Origin: Aphidius gifuensis
Lineage: Eukaryota > Arthropoda > Insecta > Hymenoptera > Braconidae
DNA length: 64,000 nucleotides
Direction of reading: 5' to 3'
NCBI RefSeq assembly: GCF_014905175.1
Contig: NC_057790.1
Location: 24,950,469-25,014,468 of the forward strand
Part shown: in pieces, positions 13,901 to 27,005 of the stretch
How the letters are laid out: every line of letters begins with the position of its first letter
Numbering within the stretch: position 1 is the stretch's first letter
Made by a program: the position numbers and the translations under genes
Notes under the pieces: model-generated
What the model was told of the DNA's origin: nothing
What the model saw: only the letters and a program-made list of their open reading frames with translations
Databases searched by the model: none

Positions 13901-14559
13901 ACGTCAATATTTACAAAGTAGTTTATCGTTATAAAAAAAAAAAAAAATTTAATATTTTTAATAAATAACAATTTATATAATGATAAACAAATATAAAAAT
14001 TAAATTATTTGTAAATAAAAAAAGTAATATATATTTATCATTTGATAAAAATGTATTTAATTTTTTTTTTTTTGTGACTTCATACTTGATAATGATTATT
14101 TATGACCATGACTCGTTTGGCTGATAAATGTTTTCAAGAATATTATCATTTGTACAAGATAAAATAAAAATTTATAATATATTTAAACTAAAAAATAACA
14201 GTTATAATTACAATTACATTGATTGATCTTTAATCAAAGTGAAAAAATAGTAATATAATTTTTTTATAATAATTAATATAAAAGAAACTATTAAATGAAA
14301 AATGTATAAAATAAAAATAAGCTGATAATTTCCGTGTTTTTGTGATGAATCACTTGATAATAATGTCAAATGGGATTAAGATTTTCTGATAACTATGTGT
14401 TAATAAATTGTGGATAATTGATATAAAAAAATATCGTTAAATAACTTGGACTTGATGTGACATTGATTAAATACCATTTTAAATAAACTCTTGGTCATTT
14501 GAGAAATAACATTTGATGTGAACGTTACTATTAAAATTAAATATCAAAGTTAATTTAAA

Positions 14560-15097
14560 ATGTTATTTATATTTTTCATAATTTTATTTGATTTTTTTTT
14601 TTCTTCTGATAGTTTTTTATATCAGCCACTTTCGGCAGAAAAAACATTATTTTCTCTACCATTACACGGTAAATAATTAATTAATTTTAATAAATAATTT
14701 ATGTAAATTAAAAATGTTTGTTATTTATTTTTAGAACGTGAAGATTTTTTAGCTTATTCACTTGGTGATGGTTATTATCAAAATTGCACTTGTGTAGAAA
14801 GAAGTCTTAGTTTTCCTTATCCCGATGGATTGGGAATAAAAAAAGAACGAATAAATAAATTTCAGGTTAATATTAAACATCTTGACAATAATAAATAATA
14901 ATTAACATAAATTTAATGCGTTTTAGAAATTAAATGTACCTGAAAATTTTACGACAAATCTATATGCCTGGGTGAAGGCTCGTTTCAATATGGAACAAGA
15001 AGAATTACGTCAACTTATTTTAGAAAGAAATGTTTGTTTAACAGATGAAAAATGTATTGATCTCAATGACATTGGAGCTCTCTGTTGTCCATTTTAA
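14560..15097 (+). CDS. Small secreted Cys-containing protein, three exons, function unknown
   Basis: Exons 14560-14668, 14735-14865 and 14927-15097 join in one frame through clean GT/AG introns of 66 and 61 bases and encode about 136 residues. The first roughly 18 residues are strongly hydrophobic and read as a signal peptide (start ML(F)I). The mature part has a Cys-x-Cys pair after an NCT glycosylation-like site in exon 2, then one Cys, another Cys and a terminal CC pair in exon 3 (ends ALCCPF). No family is recognised. The first exon is uncertain: a T-run ending in GATAG at 14,599-14,612 could instead be an acceptor, making the hydrophobic start an artefact and placing the true first exon upstream. 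Being multi-exon with short pieces, it is easily missed by ORF scans. Confidence 0.6.
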
Positions 15098-17155
15098 ATA
15101 ATATTATAATTATAATAAATCAACACTTCATATTAAATATAAAAAAAATAAATTAAGGTAAAATAAATAATTGATAAAATACTTGTTTGCATTAGAAATT
15201 GTTTTTTTTTTTTCTTTTTCATTTTATAAATATTAATAAACTTGATAGCTTTGCATTATTAGTTTAAAAAAATAAAGTGATTTGCAATTATTCAGGTGAT
15301 ATTCAATTATATTATTGATTTATTATTATTTTTCTTTTTCTATCATCAAATTTCTATCAACATATTACCTTGTTGATAATAGGAAAATTATCAAATTCAA
15401 CTTGTGTTATTAAAAACAATCCAAGCAAATTTATATATATTTTTTTTTCATAATAATAATGTATCAGTCTACAGATACTTTAGTCAAAATATGCTCGGAT
15501 TTATTTATAATATTGTAGGGTAAAAAAAAATAAAGACTAGCAATATACAAAAATTAAATTACAACAAAATTAAAATTATACAAAAAAAAAAGCCTCAATT
15601 ATTAACAATTAAAGTGAATGACAATACAACCATTTCATTATTCATAAATATATGAGTAATTATTAATATTCAAATGAAAAATAAATTCCATCTTAATTAA
15701 TATATGAATTACCAAAAAAAAAAAATATATATAAAAAACATTACTTTCTTTTACTTTTTCCTTTTTGGCATCATCATCATGTAGTAAAAAATAGAAAAAA
15801 AAATTTTTTTATCAATAATAGAACATTGAATTTTCAATAACAATTAAGTCGTATAAATTAATTTTAATAACATGATTCAGTCAGCCTTTTAGTGCAAATA
15901 TTATTCAACATCTGTTGTTAATTTATTGATCATTTATTTTTATTTCTTGCATACTTGTTTTTTTATTTATTTAAATAATAATAAAAAAAAATGATATGTG
16001 TGTATTAAGATTAAATGAGCCACACTTGACTCTTTTATTCTTTATATTTTCATAATAATTAATTCATGACTTATTGCCTTTAACATTGAATAATAATAAT
16101 TAATATGTTCAAAAAAAAAAACAATGACAATCTCTTTTATTTCTTTGTCAAATTGTCAGTGGACTATGAAAAAACAATTTACTGAGTATCAAATAATGCA
16201 AGTATAGGCATTTAATTAGCCAAATAATAATTAATAATTAATAATAATAATAACGATACTTATATTAATTTTAAAACTACAAAATTTCGAGCAGACAGTT
16301 CTTTTTCATTTTTTTTCTTTGTCAATTTTTAAATGGTATGTATTGTTAATAATAATCCTATGTTTGTCATGAATAATAAATTGAGTGGTTTATTATTATA
16401 CACACATTAATGCCTAGTGATATGCCAATGAAAAAAAGGCAAGCTAATAGCATTATTTTTTTATTTATTTTGCTATTCATAGTCAATATAAATCGCAGAT
16501 TAATTGGGTCCTTTGGTTTTTTTCTTTATATTTTACTATTTATAATGGTTATTAATTTTATTTCTTTTAAATTTTGTTAAATATATAGTACCAGTTTTGA
16601 ATTTACATGTGAAATTTATTTGCAAAAAAAAAAAAATATATATTTATATAATTTTATTAGAAAAAATTATTTTGAATATTTTTATTTATTGTATAAATTT
16701 TTAGTCTTGTTTAGTGGTTACTAGCAATTAATTTTTTTTTTTTTTTTAATATAATTGACATCAGTCGATGGACTGAATGTAATTTCTAACTCAAATATTA
16801 TTATCATTCATTTTTTTTTCACAAAATCATTGAAATTCTTTTCTTTTTTTTTTTTGAACGAATAGAAATTTCATGTAAAATTTTAGTACAAAGCAAAAAA
16901 TAAAAGTTGGTTGATATTATTTAAGCTTATTTTTTCATTTTGTTATATAAAAAAAAAAAAAAATGATTAGTCCATTTGAAAAAAATTAATTTACCTTTAA
17001 AGTATTTGAATCTTTTTAAAGTTATTATTTTTTCAAAGCATTGGCGCATGCTTGGCGAATAATAATTATCAGCAATTTGATATATTATTTGAGTTATTTA
17101 ATTTTTAAGAGCTGCATGTTATTATTTACCGTATTCAAGGTTGATAATACACCGA
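15098..17155. other. Intergenic A+T-rich spacer
   Basis: This lies between the secreted-protein gene and the 3' end of RalGPS. It holds poly-A/T tracts, ATAATA microsatellite-like stretches near 16,220-16,255 and likely 3' untranslated sequence of both convergent genes. No exon was recognised. Confidence 0.6.
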
Positions 17156-20100
17156 CTACTCGAAAGACATTAAATTTGCTGGTAATGGTTTTTTTTCAGT
17201 CACTCCACGTACCATTCCTCGCATCTCTTTTACCCACTGTTCAGCAAAATCACTTGATATAGCTCGAAATTTGTAGATATTTCCTACACAAAAAAAAAAT
17301 TCATAAAACATTAAATTATAATATTATACTTATTAAATATTAATTCATACCTTTATTAGGATCAGTGAGTAAAAATGAATCTTTATGAAACATACTATCA
17401 GCTGATTCAACAATCCATCCAAGTATTGATACCATTTTATGTGGCTCACGTTTAAAATCAGATCTATCACAACTGAAAATAAAAGAAAATCCCCTAAAGA
17501 TAATTTTTATTAATTAGATTATTTGTATTTATTTAAATATATTTCATAGATTAAAAGCTGCATCACTTATTGAAAAGAAAAAAAATATCTAGCTAAATAG
17601 ATTGAGCATTTAAAAAAAATCATTAGCCATATTTTTTATAATAAAATTGCATATAAATAATTAATATTAAAATTTAAGGAAAATAAAATTTACCCTTTAA
17701 AACATTTTGGTGAGAAAAAAACAATTGACGAGGCCCAAAGTTGTATCCAATATTTTTGCCATGTTGTAACTGCTGGTTTTCTTCCATCACGTAAAATAAC
17801 TTTTCTTTTTAATAGCCCTTGCATTGAACAACGTGGTTCCAACACTCCATCAATATCACATGGTAGTATAGGAAGTGTGCTAAAAATAATATAAATATAT
17901 TAAATTCCATTTTTCCAATTGAAAATTAAACAAAGACTATTTTATTTAATTTTTTTTTTGTTTACCTTGTTCGTGAAAGAAGACTGCAATCATCATTTAT
18001 TGCATCAGTAGGTGTACAAGGTGAATTTTGATCTAAATCAACAGTTGGCAATACCACATGTGGTTCTTCAAGAACAGAATCATCCAAAAGATGTCTAACA
18101 GTCATTTGTCCAGTCTCTAAATTAGCACCATTTGATTTTCCAAATATACTGAAAATTATATCAATCAATTTTTCATTAATACAAATTAAATATTTATGTA
18201 TGATTCTAATTATTATTTGTTTATCAATAAGTAATAAATATTTTACAATTACATGAATATGTTTTACTGACTTGTTGATAAATTCATGCATATTTTAATG
18301 ACACAAGCATCGAATTTTGCATTACTTCTTGCAGTGTCATCTGATTATAATCGATGATGTGTTTAGACATTAAATCTTATCTATTTGCAAGCATGATTTA
18401 TCAATAATTCTACATATAATTTAAAAATAAAAAATAATAAATAATAATATATCTTATGGAAATTAATTTTTATCATAATAATAATAACAACAAATTTTCG
18501 TGAAAACCCATGCCGATGATTTACATCACTTTATCTTGGTACACGTTTTTTTTTCGTCCAAAAAAAATTAAAATTAAACATTTAAATTAAATAACAAAGT
18601 TGCCTGAAATTTGATAAAGACATTTGATAGAAACACTGTGATAATTTGGTAAATAATTTTTAATAATCATGCAGAACTTATTCACGATGCCTAAAATTCA
18701 AGGTGCATAAATAATAAATGTAAACATGTATATAAATTTAAACAATGAAGCAAAAAAAAAAAAAAAATAGTAGTCTCGTTTAGACGATCCAACTTGTTAC
18801 ATTGGATAAGTCTTCATATATTTTATTTCAATTTAAAAATTGTCAGTGTGTTAATTTCGAATGACTGATAATATTTTAAAATTGAAAAAATCGAAACGTC
18901 TCAACAAGATTCTATTTGTAGATTGAAATAATATAATAATAAATAATATAAATTATAAAAAAAAGCCAATCAACGATGTCAAATATTCGGATATATATTA
19001 TTTTTATAATATATTTATTTTTTGTTAAAAAATTTTTTTATAATCCGTATTAAATCCCTGAATCGAGATACCGTGACTCACCCAGATGCTCCAAAGCTAG
19101 TCCCATATCGGCATCCTTGTTTATGGAAGTTGCGTGGAAGGCTCGCACTGCGAAGCCTGATCACAGGGTTTTTTTTGATTTGACATTTATATACACAAGT
19201 ATTTTTAAAATAGCAAAAAAATAGTGTAAAATAACAGTGGCAAAATTAACAATAAGCAAACACTGTCTGCATTATATTGTTATTATTATTATTATCAATA
19301 TTAATTGTTTAATTGTTATTATGATTAATAATAAACAAATATAATTAATATAAATTATTATAAGAAAATTTTATGAATTAATATTTGAGCATTAATGTAT
19401 GTTATTTTAATTTAAAAAACAAATTATATATATTTACTTACTTTGTGCCAAGACTTCGACATTTACGATGACCAGGAACAAATTTATTTGCTGCTGATGC
19501 AGCATGAAGACGCAATGAACCAGCACAACCACGAGCTGGTGATAGTGATAATGCAGCCACGCCCGTTGCCACATCACCCACTGATTCTTTGCTACTACTT
19601 GATGATGCAACTGGTGAATTTGGCTCTAATTTCATTGATAATCTTTAAAATAAAAAAAATTACAATTAATACAAATTTAATTGTTGATATTTATATTATT
19701 TAACTCACTTGAAATGATCATCTTCAAGAAATTTTTGTAACTCTTCAATATAACGCACAGAATTTAAATATTTTTGTACATCTGCTAGTACAGTAATTGT
19801 TGAATATTCACTTGCTTGAAATACAGTAACACGAGTTAAAACAGTATTCATTTTAATTGCTCTTTGATGATTGTCATTGTTTTTAGATGGTGGATGTGCC
19901 ATGTCAATGTAAACAAGATCAGTAAGAAATAGACCAAGATAAGGAATGCATGGTAATTTAAGTGTTGACATATGTTCTCTAAGATTCATCCAGTTATTTT
20001 TATCACTAAATACCTCAGCTAATTTATCAAATGATGCTTTATCTTTCTTTGTTAAATATGACCATGTTTTTGTTAATCTATAATTAAATAAAATATTATA

Positions 20101-21564
20101 TTTAATGTTATGATTAATGTATATATAAGTTATCATGCTGTGAGTCATTCACCTATATATTGGCGCACTTTGAAGGCCGGATATGATGGCAAACAGAGAA
20201 TGCATATTATTCAAGTCATATAATTTTTTAGCAACACGTATAAAATGCGCAATAACTTCACATCGTTGTTTTGGTGATGAGAAATTTAAAATTTCTTGTA
20301 CTGTCCAAAAACTTACCTAAAAAAAAAAAAACAATTAATACCAATTGTTTTGAAAAATATTTAATAATTTAATATAAAAAATAGCTGTGTATAAAAATTT
20401 ATTAGAAAGGTCGTTTAAGTATGACCCAGTATACCGACACTTTCACTCGCATATTTTTTTTTCAATTGAAAATTCTTGAAATAAATGTAAAATAATAATA
20501 TAATAGATGAAAATTATATAGGTATATTTAAAAAAAAATAATAACAGCCATCAATAGATGATGAATTTAAACTCACATGATTAAATCGCCTGGTGAAATC
20601 AACAACATTTGGTGCAACAAGTAATTTATTTTTTTTATTCCACGAACAACTGGATAATTCTTCAGGTTTAATTGCTTTAAAAACAACAAGATCTAATAGT
20701 GTCAATTGTGTTGCAAGATCATCTGATGAAATTCCAGTTGCCACCAAGGGTCCAGTACCTTCCAGATTTGTATTACATCTTCCTGGTAGTGAATTTGATT
20801 TACTCGAAACAGAATTTCTACGAAAAAAAAAAAAACGTTTTCATATAAATTTTTAAAAGTATTTTAATGTTTATTTAAAAAATATTTACAATAAACAAAC
20901 AATTAGTAGAGAATAACAAACAATTAATATTTACTTCACATAATGAAAAATTATTTAGAAAAAAAAAAAGGACAAATAGAAAAGAAAAAAACAAAGATAA
21001 TTAAAAAAAATGCCCAGGCATTAATACAAGCATAATTACCCATAATTATCGTAACTTGTGTTTACACTTGACGGTGTAAGTTCAGAGTATTTTCTGTGTG
21101 GCCTATATTTATCACGATGTTCTTTGCGTTCTTTGTAATTTTTATCTCCTTGGTTCATCTCACCAGGCAGTAAGGGACCACTCGGTGAGTTTGTATCATT
21201 GACAAATGATTTACCTCGACATTCCAATGTACCAAACTTTAAAAATATAAAATAAAAAAAAACAAATCCAACAACCAACAATAAACAATTAATAACAAAC
21301 AAATTATTTTGTGTTAATTTATAAACAAACAAAAAAATATAAACAAAAAAACAATTGTATATTTTATCTTAAGCTCAAACATAAATTTAAAACAAAAAAA
21401 AAACAAAAATAAATGAATTTAAAGATGTTCAATTATTTTTTATATATTGTTAAGGTATTTTTTTTATAATAATTAATAAACAATTGAATAATTTTTACCT
21501 TTGATATTTTGTAGGGTGATATAGATTCACCAGGAAAATCTCTCGATATTGCTGTGTAATACAT
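17156..21564 (-). CDS. RalGPS: RalGPS: Ral guanine nucleotide exchange factor with RasGEF and PH domains
   Basis: Exons, 5' to 3' on the minus strand: 21564-21499, 21236-21040, 20817-20577, 20316-20153, 20077-19709, 19642-19442, 19156-19082, 18148-17966, 17879-17694, 17472-17351 and 17283-17156. They join in one frame to about 643 residues. The family loads Ral GTPases with GTP at membranes. The RasGEF domain (about residues 105-350) is clear from LVVFKAIKPEELSSCSW, VAPNVVDFTRRFNHVSFW, LKLPCIPYLGLFLTDLVYID and KYLNSVRYIEELQKFLEDD. A linker follows with GHRKCRSLGT and VRHLLDDSVLE. A PH domain spans about 520-630 (LLKRKVILRDGRKPAVTTW, SILGWIVES, NIYKFRAISSD), and the protein ends in PANLMSFE as vertebrate RALGPS1 does. 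The seventh exon is only 75 bases. The chosen start (MYYTAIS) is tentative: the frame is open upstream to a poor acceptor, so a further 5' exon is possible. Confidence 0.93.
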
Positions 21565-24500
21565 CTCAGCCAAAAAACGAAACCTCTTAAAAGTTTCATT
21601 ACATTTTCGAAAAAAAAAAAAAGAAAAAAAAAAATATAATTAAATTAATCAATCACCTTGTTTTTCAATATCGTAAAACAATCTGTAAAATAGAAAAAAA
21701 ATTATATATAAATTAAGTAAGACAATTATTATATCATGAAGAAAAAAAACAGGTTGCAAATAATAAAAACAAACATTCGAAAACAATGCGTATTACGATT
21801 GCGTAATTTGCAAGAAAAAAAAAAACATAAATAAATAATGATTCAAGTATCATTTTAAAACTTCCACACATTTAGAATAATGCTTATGAAACAAAAATAT
21901 CTACTCCATTGACCTTGAAAATTAGCTTTAAAAAATAAAATAAAAAAATTAAATTAAACACGTCTAAAACGCACAAGTCTTTCAATTTCTCAGTTAATCT
22001 AAAAATAAGTATTAAAAAATAAAAAAAAAATAAAATTAGGTTTTTAATTCAACAGTTGGACAGTCATTAATGCTTAATTGAATTAATTTAATATCGTATT
22101 CGTAAATTTATAATTAATGTTAAAATTAAAAAGAGATTTTTTTTCGATTTTTGCAATTTTTTTTTCTTTCTTTCAAAAAATTTTATCAACGTCTAGGTCA
22201 GGGTGGAGATAAAACCCAGTGACTAAAATCATTCATTAGAAATTGCTATTATTTATCATCCAGTTTCCATCAAGTTGTTATCAATGAGTAACAATAATTA
22301 TTTTTATTTCTTCAAATGATTCATGAACTATGTTATTGCGTGAGATGAAATTCATTGAAACTTTTGCACGAATTTTTTTTTTTATTGTTTAAATAACGTC
22401 ATCTAAATCCCGGCACACATACATACATAATTATAATATGTACATCAAGAAGTCATCAAGTGTTTTCTGTGAACAACAACAAATAAATAAATAAAATAAA
22501 ATCAAAATGATAATTCAAAGTTTTAGACAAAACACAAAAAATTTACTTCAATTTTTTGACTCCAATTTTATGTAACAACACTAATTACTAAATTATTCTA
22601 ATAATTAAAAAATTTATTAACAGGTGTTGGATTTGAGGCAATTTGAGGAGGGCCTAATAGACAGCTGGACTTATGAAAAAAAATCCTCCCTTTTATCACA
22701 ACACACAAAATATCAATATTCACAAGTTCACTTAAAATTTGACATTTAACAAATACACTGTTGATTTAATTATTATTTTATATATTCACTTACATGTTTA
22801 TTATTGTTATTTATTTTTACACATTTGTGCAGTTATTATCATCAAGACACATAAATTAAAATGCACTTGAACCAGTTATGAAAATCTGAAACTGTGTGAT
22901 ATGTTTGGGCTCGGAGCTCTTAGCAATAAATTTTTTTTTTCTTTTATTATTATTTTTTTCTCTCCCCATTTTTTTTATTTTTTTTTATTTATTTACGATT
23001 TTACTCCATCCTGTGTGATCTTGTGGAATTAATTGACGCCATTTTTTTATAGCTGGTATGTTAGTTTTTTACATTAGCAACGATAAATATTTTTAAAAAA
23101 AAAAAAAATAGAATCTATTTTATTTATTTGAAAAAAAAAAAAAAAAAAATTAGAATCTACTTTATTTATTTAAAAAAAAAAAATAATATTTTTTGAAATT
23201 TCAATTAGTTTAAAATAATTTTACATTTTTTTTTTTTTTTTGTATATTTAATGAATCATTAATAAACATTTATTAATAATGATAAATATTTATAAAAAAT
23301 ATATTTTCTAATGTTTATTAATACACATGAAAATATAGCACATTTAACATTAATTAAAATTATTTATAAACAAATTAACAACGTAAATTTATGACGCAAT
23401 AAAATATAATATTATAGGTCACATATTTTAGCAATGTTTAGATGATCATAAGACTCTAATGATCTTACACTCTGTTTTAACTGTTAAACACATTAGAAAT
23501 TATTTCTAACATGTTTTCTTAATTGTTTTAATATTATTAGCAATGAAAAAAACTTCCTAATCTTCCTAATTTTCATTAATTTAAAAGCCAAAAAATAATG
23601 TTTATATATTTTTTTCATCATGTTGATGATAATTTAGTGTAAATTTAAAATTCATTTATTGTTATTTTATTTTGTTTTAATAATTAAAAAAATAAGCTTA
23701 TATTAAAACAATAAAAATATGTAGGTATCAATTGTATTATTGTTTTTTCAACATGATGATAGTGACACAAAAGTTTTCTCGAGGTCTTTTTTATTCAGGA
23801 AACAATTTATCATTTAGACATACAGAGTTGAATCACATGTCTCACTTGTGACAATTCATACACTATACAAATGTATAAATTATTTAAACACTCAACTTAT
23901 CATGAAAAGTTTTGCGTATGTTCTTTTCATCTTCATTTTTTGATTCTCAAAATATTTACATTGACATTATTTATTTATTTATTTTCATTCAAACTTTTAA
24001 TAACTTTCAAAGTTTAATTGTTTTTTTATAGTATTTTATCCCTCGATTTCTCTAATTCCACAAAATCCCATAATTAAAATATAAAAAAAAAAGCTAAACA
24101 ATTTCAAATATTCCATCATCAAATATATAGTCTGTTTAAAGTGCAATTGAAATTTTTTCTTGCAATTAAATTTTATACAGTGAAAAGGAAATACCACAAA
24201 CAATTTATTTAATTAATAAAATATATTTAATTTAATTGTCTTATTTAGTTTTTATATATTTAATAAATTATGCTGTGATTTCCCGGGGCCCATTCGACCT
24301 TCCAACTCTTATTTGGTCTTCCCGGCCCTATTTTGCTTCACATAAATCGGATGCATTTAAGCCAACAATTTGTCAATTATTCTATTGTCAATGTTACTCA
24401 TCAGGCGTCATGTTAATCCTTCCAAATCGACTCTTAAAAACTATTTCAAATTTTTTCTTTTCAACGTTAAAATAAATAAATAAACAATTGATTATTGTGC

Positions 24501-24599
24501 ACAAAAATTCATATGAACTATATAGTTCATTTAATTTATCTAAAAATTTATTGCAATCTATTTATTTATTTTTTTTTGTAGAGAAAATATAACTCTAGT

Positions 24600-24745
24600 A
24601 GTCTAGGGCACTCAAGCATAGATGTGAATTAAGAGGGGGAGACTAAAGACAATTTTGTCCCGGCAAACTACACACCAGTCACAAGAGTCCACAGGAGTAC
24701 ATTGTCAGTCGTGAGCGCGATTTCGTCGCGCCACGCACATTACAA
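24600..24745. promoter_or_regulatory. GC-richer island, candidate promoter or 5' untranslated exon
   Basis: This patch is far richer in G+C than its surroundings and contains GAGCGCGATTTCGTCGCGCC. It also has CAGTCGTGAG, an arthropod initiator-like TCAGT context. No long reading frame crosses it. It sits 3 kb upstream of the RalGPS coding start and could be its promoter or first non-coding exon. Assignment is from composition and position only. Confidence 0.3.
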
Positions 24746-26989
24746 ATTAAAATCATCTAAATCGTAAATATTTATTAAATTAACTTAATAATAATACGAA
24801 AAATATTATTCAATTAATTGTAAAATAAATATATTAATAATCAATTTGAAAATTTAATAAAAGCTTTCTTTTTCTTTTTCAAATTATCCGAATTTTCTTT
24901 GAATTTTTTTTGTTTTTTATTATTATAATAAATTAATAATAATAGTTTTTCTTTTCTGATAATATTTTCATTAGATTGTGCTGATAAAGTGACTAAATTT
25001 AACCAGATAATTTCATTTTTTAATTGCAAAATTAATAATCATAAAAATTATCAAAGTAATAAATTTTAAAATAATAATTTCGAATACATTTTTTTGTGCG
25101 GTTTTTATTTTAATTTAAATAATCTGTGTTTGATTAGCCTCGAGTGAGATAAATTAAGAAAAAAAGAGACAAATAGCTCTTGGATTTGCATGACATTGTG
25201 AGTATAATTATATTTATTTATATTTTAAAAATTAACAATTAATCTTGATGGAAAAATATAATCACACTATTATGTTTATTATGCGTTTTTTATATTTTTT
25301 TTTTTAATTATTAAAATTTGCACATGAGAGATGTAAAATGACTAGTCATTAATCATTCCATCAGTGATTTAACACTGTAATTAATTTGCAAATTGCTTGG
25401 ATAAAAACTCATCTCATAATCAACCACAAACTCTATTAATTAGCAAATAAAAAATATCAAAATAAAAATGTTTTTATTTGAAAAAAAAAAAAAAATCAAA
25501 TAAACTTAACTGGATAATTTATAACAAGCTAAAATAAATTTTTAAATACAGAAAAATAATTTAACGATATATACTTTTATGTTGATTACGTGAAAAATGC
25601 AAAAATAATTTTTATATTTTTTTAAAAATCACGTGCTTAAAAACTAGTCACACGACTTTTATTTTATTGATCGACTTTTATATAAATTTACATACAAAAA
25701 AAAAAAAAAATTACATAATTATATGCAGTAATATATAAAGAATTAGAAAAACTAAACTCGTGACTCTGACTCACCTTTTTTTTCAATAAAACTTAAATTT
25801 AAATTCAAACCAAGTTTTTATTTTTTGAAAAAATATAAAAAAAAAAAATTTTCCACCTGTCGACAACGAAATTGTTTACCTGATAAATATAAAAATAGAA
25901 TAAAGTAAATTCAACGAATTAGTGTATATAAAAATCAAATAAAAAAAAAAATAAAATGTGCATGTTAAAAATTGATTGTCGCGTGCTTACGAAGGCATTG
26001 TCCTCGATGACATGATGATTCTGGTCACGTATAATTCTGTTGGTTAATTTTTAATCTAAAAACTTGCTAGTAATAAAATAAATAAATAAATAATAATAAA
26101 AATATTATTTAATATTCACATCACGTTTATATATCTAACTAGTGACTCTGTTAGTTTCAATTTACACGGTCAACTTCCGCTGTACAAACTTCCCCGACTT
26201 TGCAACTTTCTATACACATCAAACACTCGTATTACGATGAAGCTCTTGATCTTACTGTCTTATTTATTTTTTTATCGACACAACGACATATAACTTATTC
26301 AAATATAAAACGTGCTAAAAAAGATCTCCCCAAAGGATATATAAATAAATTATTTTTATTTAATCCTATTTTTGCTTTTTTTTTTTCAACATAAAATCAA
26401 GTTTTTTTAATTCCATAACCAGAACACACATTTTGCTCGATATATTGATTAATTTTTTTCCTGCAGTTACTGTATATACCTTTAGAATATTGCCATAAAT
26501 ATTATTTTTCACATTTACTAAAATAGAAAAAAAATAGAAAAAAAATTTCCATCAGGTGAGTAGTTAATTATTTATTTCGATTCGATTAATCTACAATTTT
26601 TTTAATACCTAAAATGGCATTTAAATACAATTATAATTCTACAATATTTATATGAATATAGTATTATTTAAAAATATAAATTTTTAATAAATTATAATTG
26701 GTATTGAGGACTCGTAAATCTCTTGCTAGAATAAATAAAAAACACATGAGCTAAAAAGTGAGTGACATAAATAAGTCAGATACCTCTTTTTTTAATAATC
26801 CATTATAAATATTTTATTATTTTGTTCAAGTTAAACTGGCAGCAGTATATGTAACTGTTGACATTTACAATCATAAATACAAATATATAAAGAAATAAAA
26901 TAAAAAGACAATTGACATTGTAGACGAGAGTTGACTAAATAAAAAGAGAGCAAAATTATATACTCAATCCCTTCTAGGGGTCCATTTTC

Positions 26990-27005
26990 TGACGTCACAT
27001 CCGGT
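26990..27005. promoter_or_regulatory. CRE palindrome TGACGTCA next to an ETS-like site
   Basis: TGACGTCA at 26,990-26,997 is the full cyclic-AMP response element palindrome, bound by CREB/ATF-type bZIP factors. It is followed at once by CATCCGGTTC, which contains the GGAT core of an ETS site on the minus strand. The neighbouring sequence is locally GC-richer. Adjacent CRE and ETS sites are common in promoters and enhancers. Function here is inference. Confidence 0.35.

Larger units (their letters stand above)
1..14559. other. Gene-poor A+T-rich region with isolated GC-richer islands
   Basis: No convincing protein-coding gene was found across this stretch. It is dominated by poly-A/T runs and simple AT sequence. 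Against this stand short islands of mixed composition, near 540-660, 2,610-2,700, 5,390-5,480, 8,860-8,950, 9,035-9,155, 11,755-11,900 and 12,960-13,050. They carry no clear exon structure and may be conserved regulatory elements. A degenerate tandem repeat (about 6,370-7,130) and a 94-bp inverted-repeat element (10,863-10,956) are listed separately. The scale and pattern resemble a giant intron or the intergenic space of a neural or developmental gene; that is inference from composition only. Confidence 0.5.

Noticed and set aside
23085..23175. Short two-copy duplication with long A-runs
   Set aside because: Looks like slippage in simple A+T DNA; too small and degenerate for a mobile element call.
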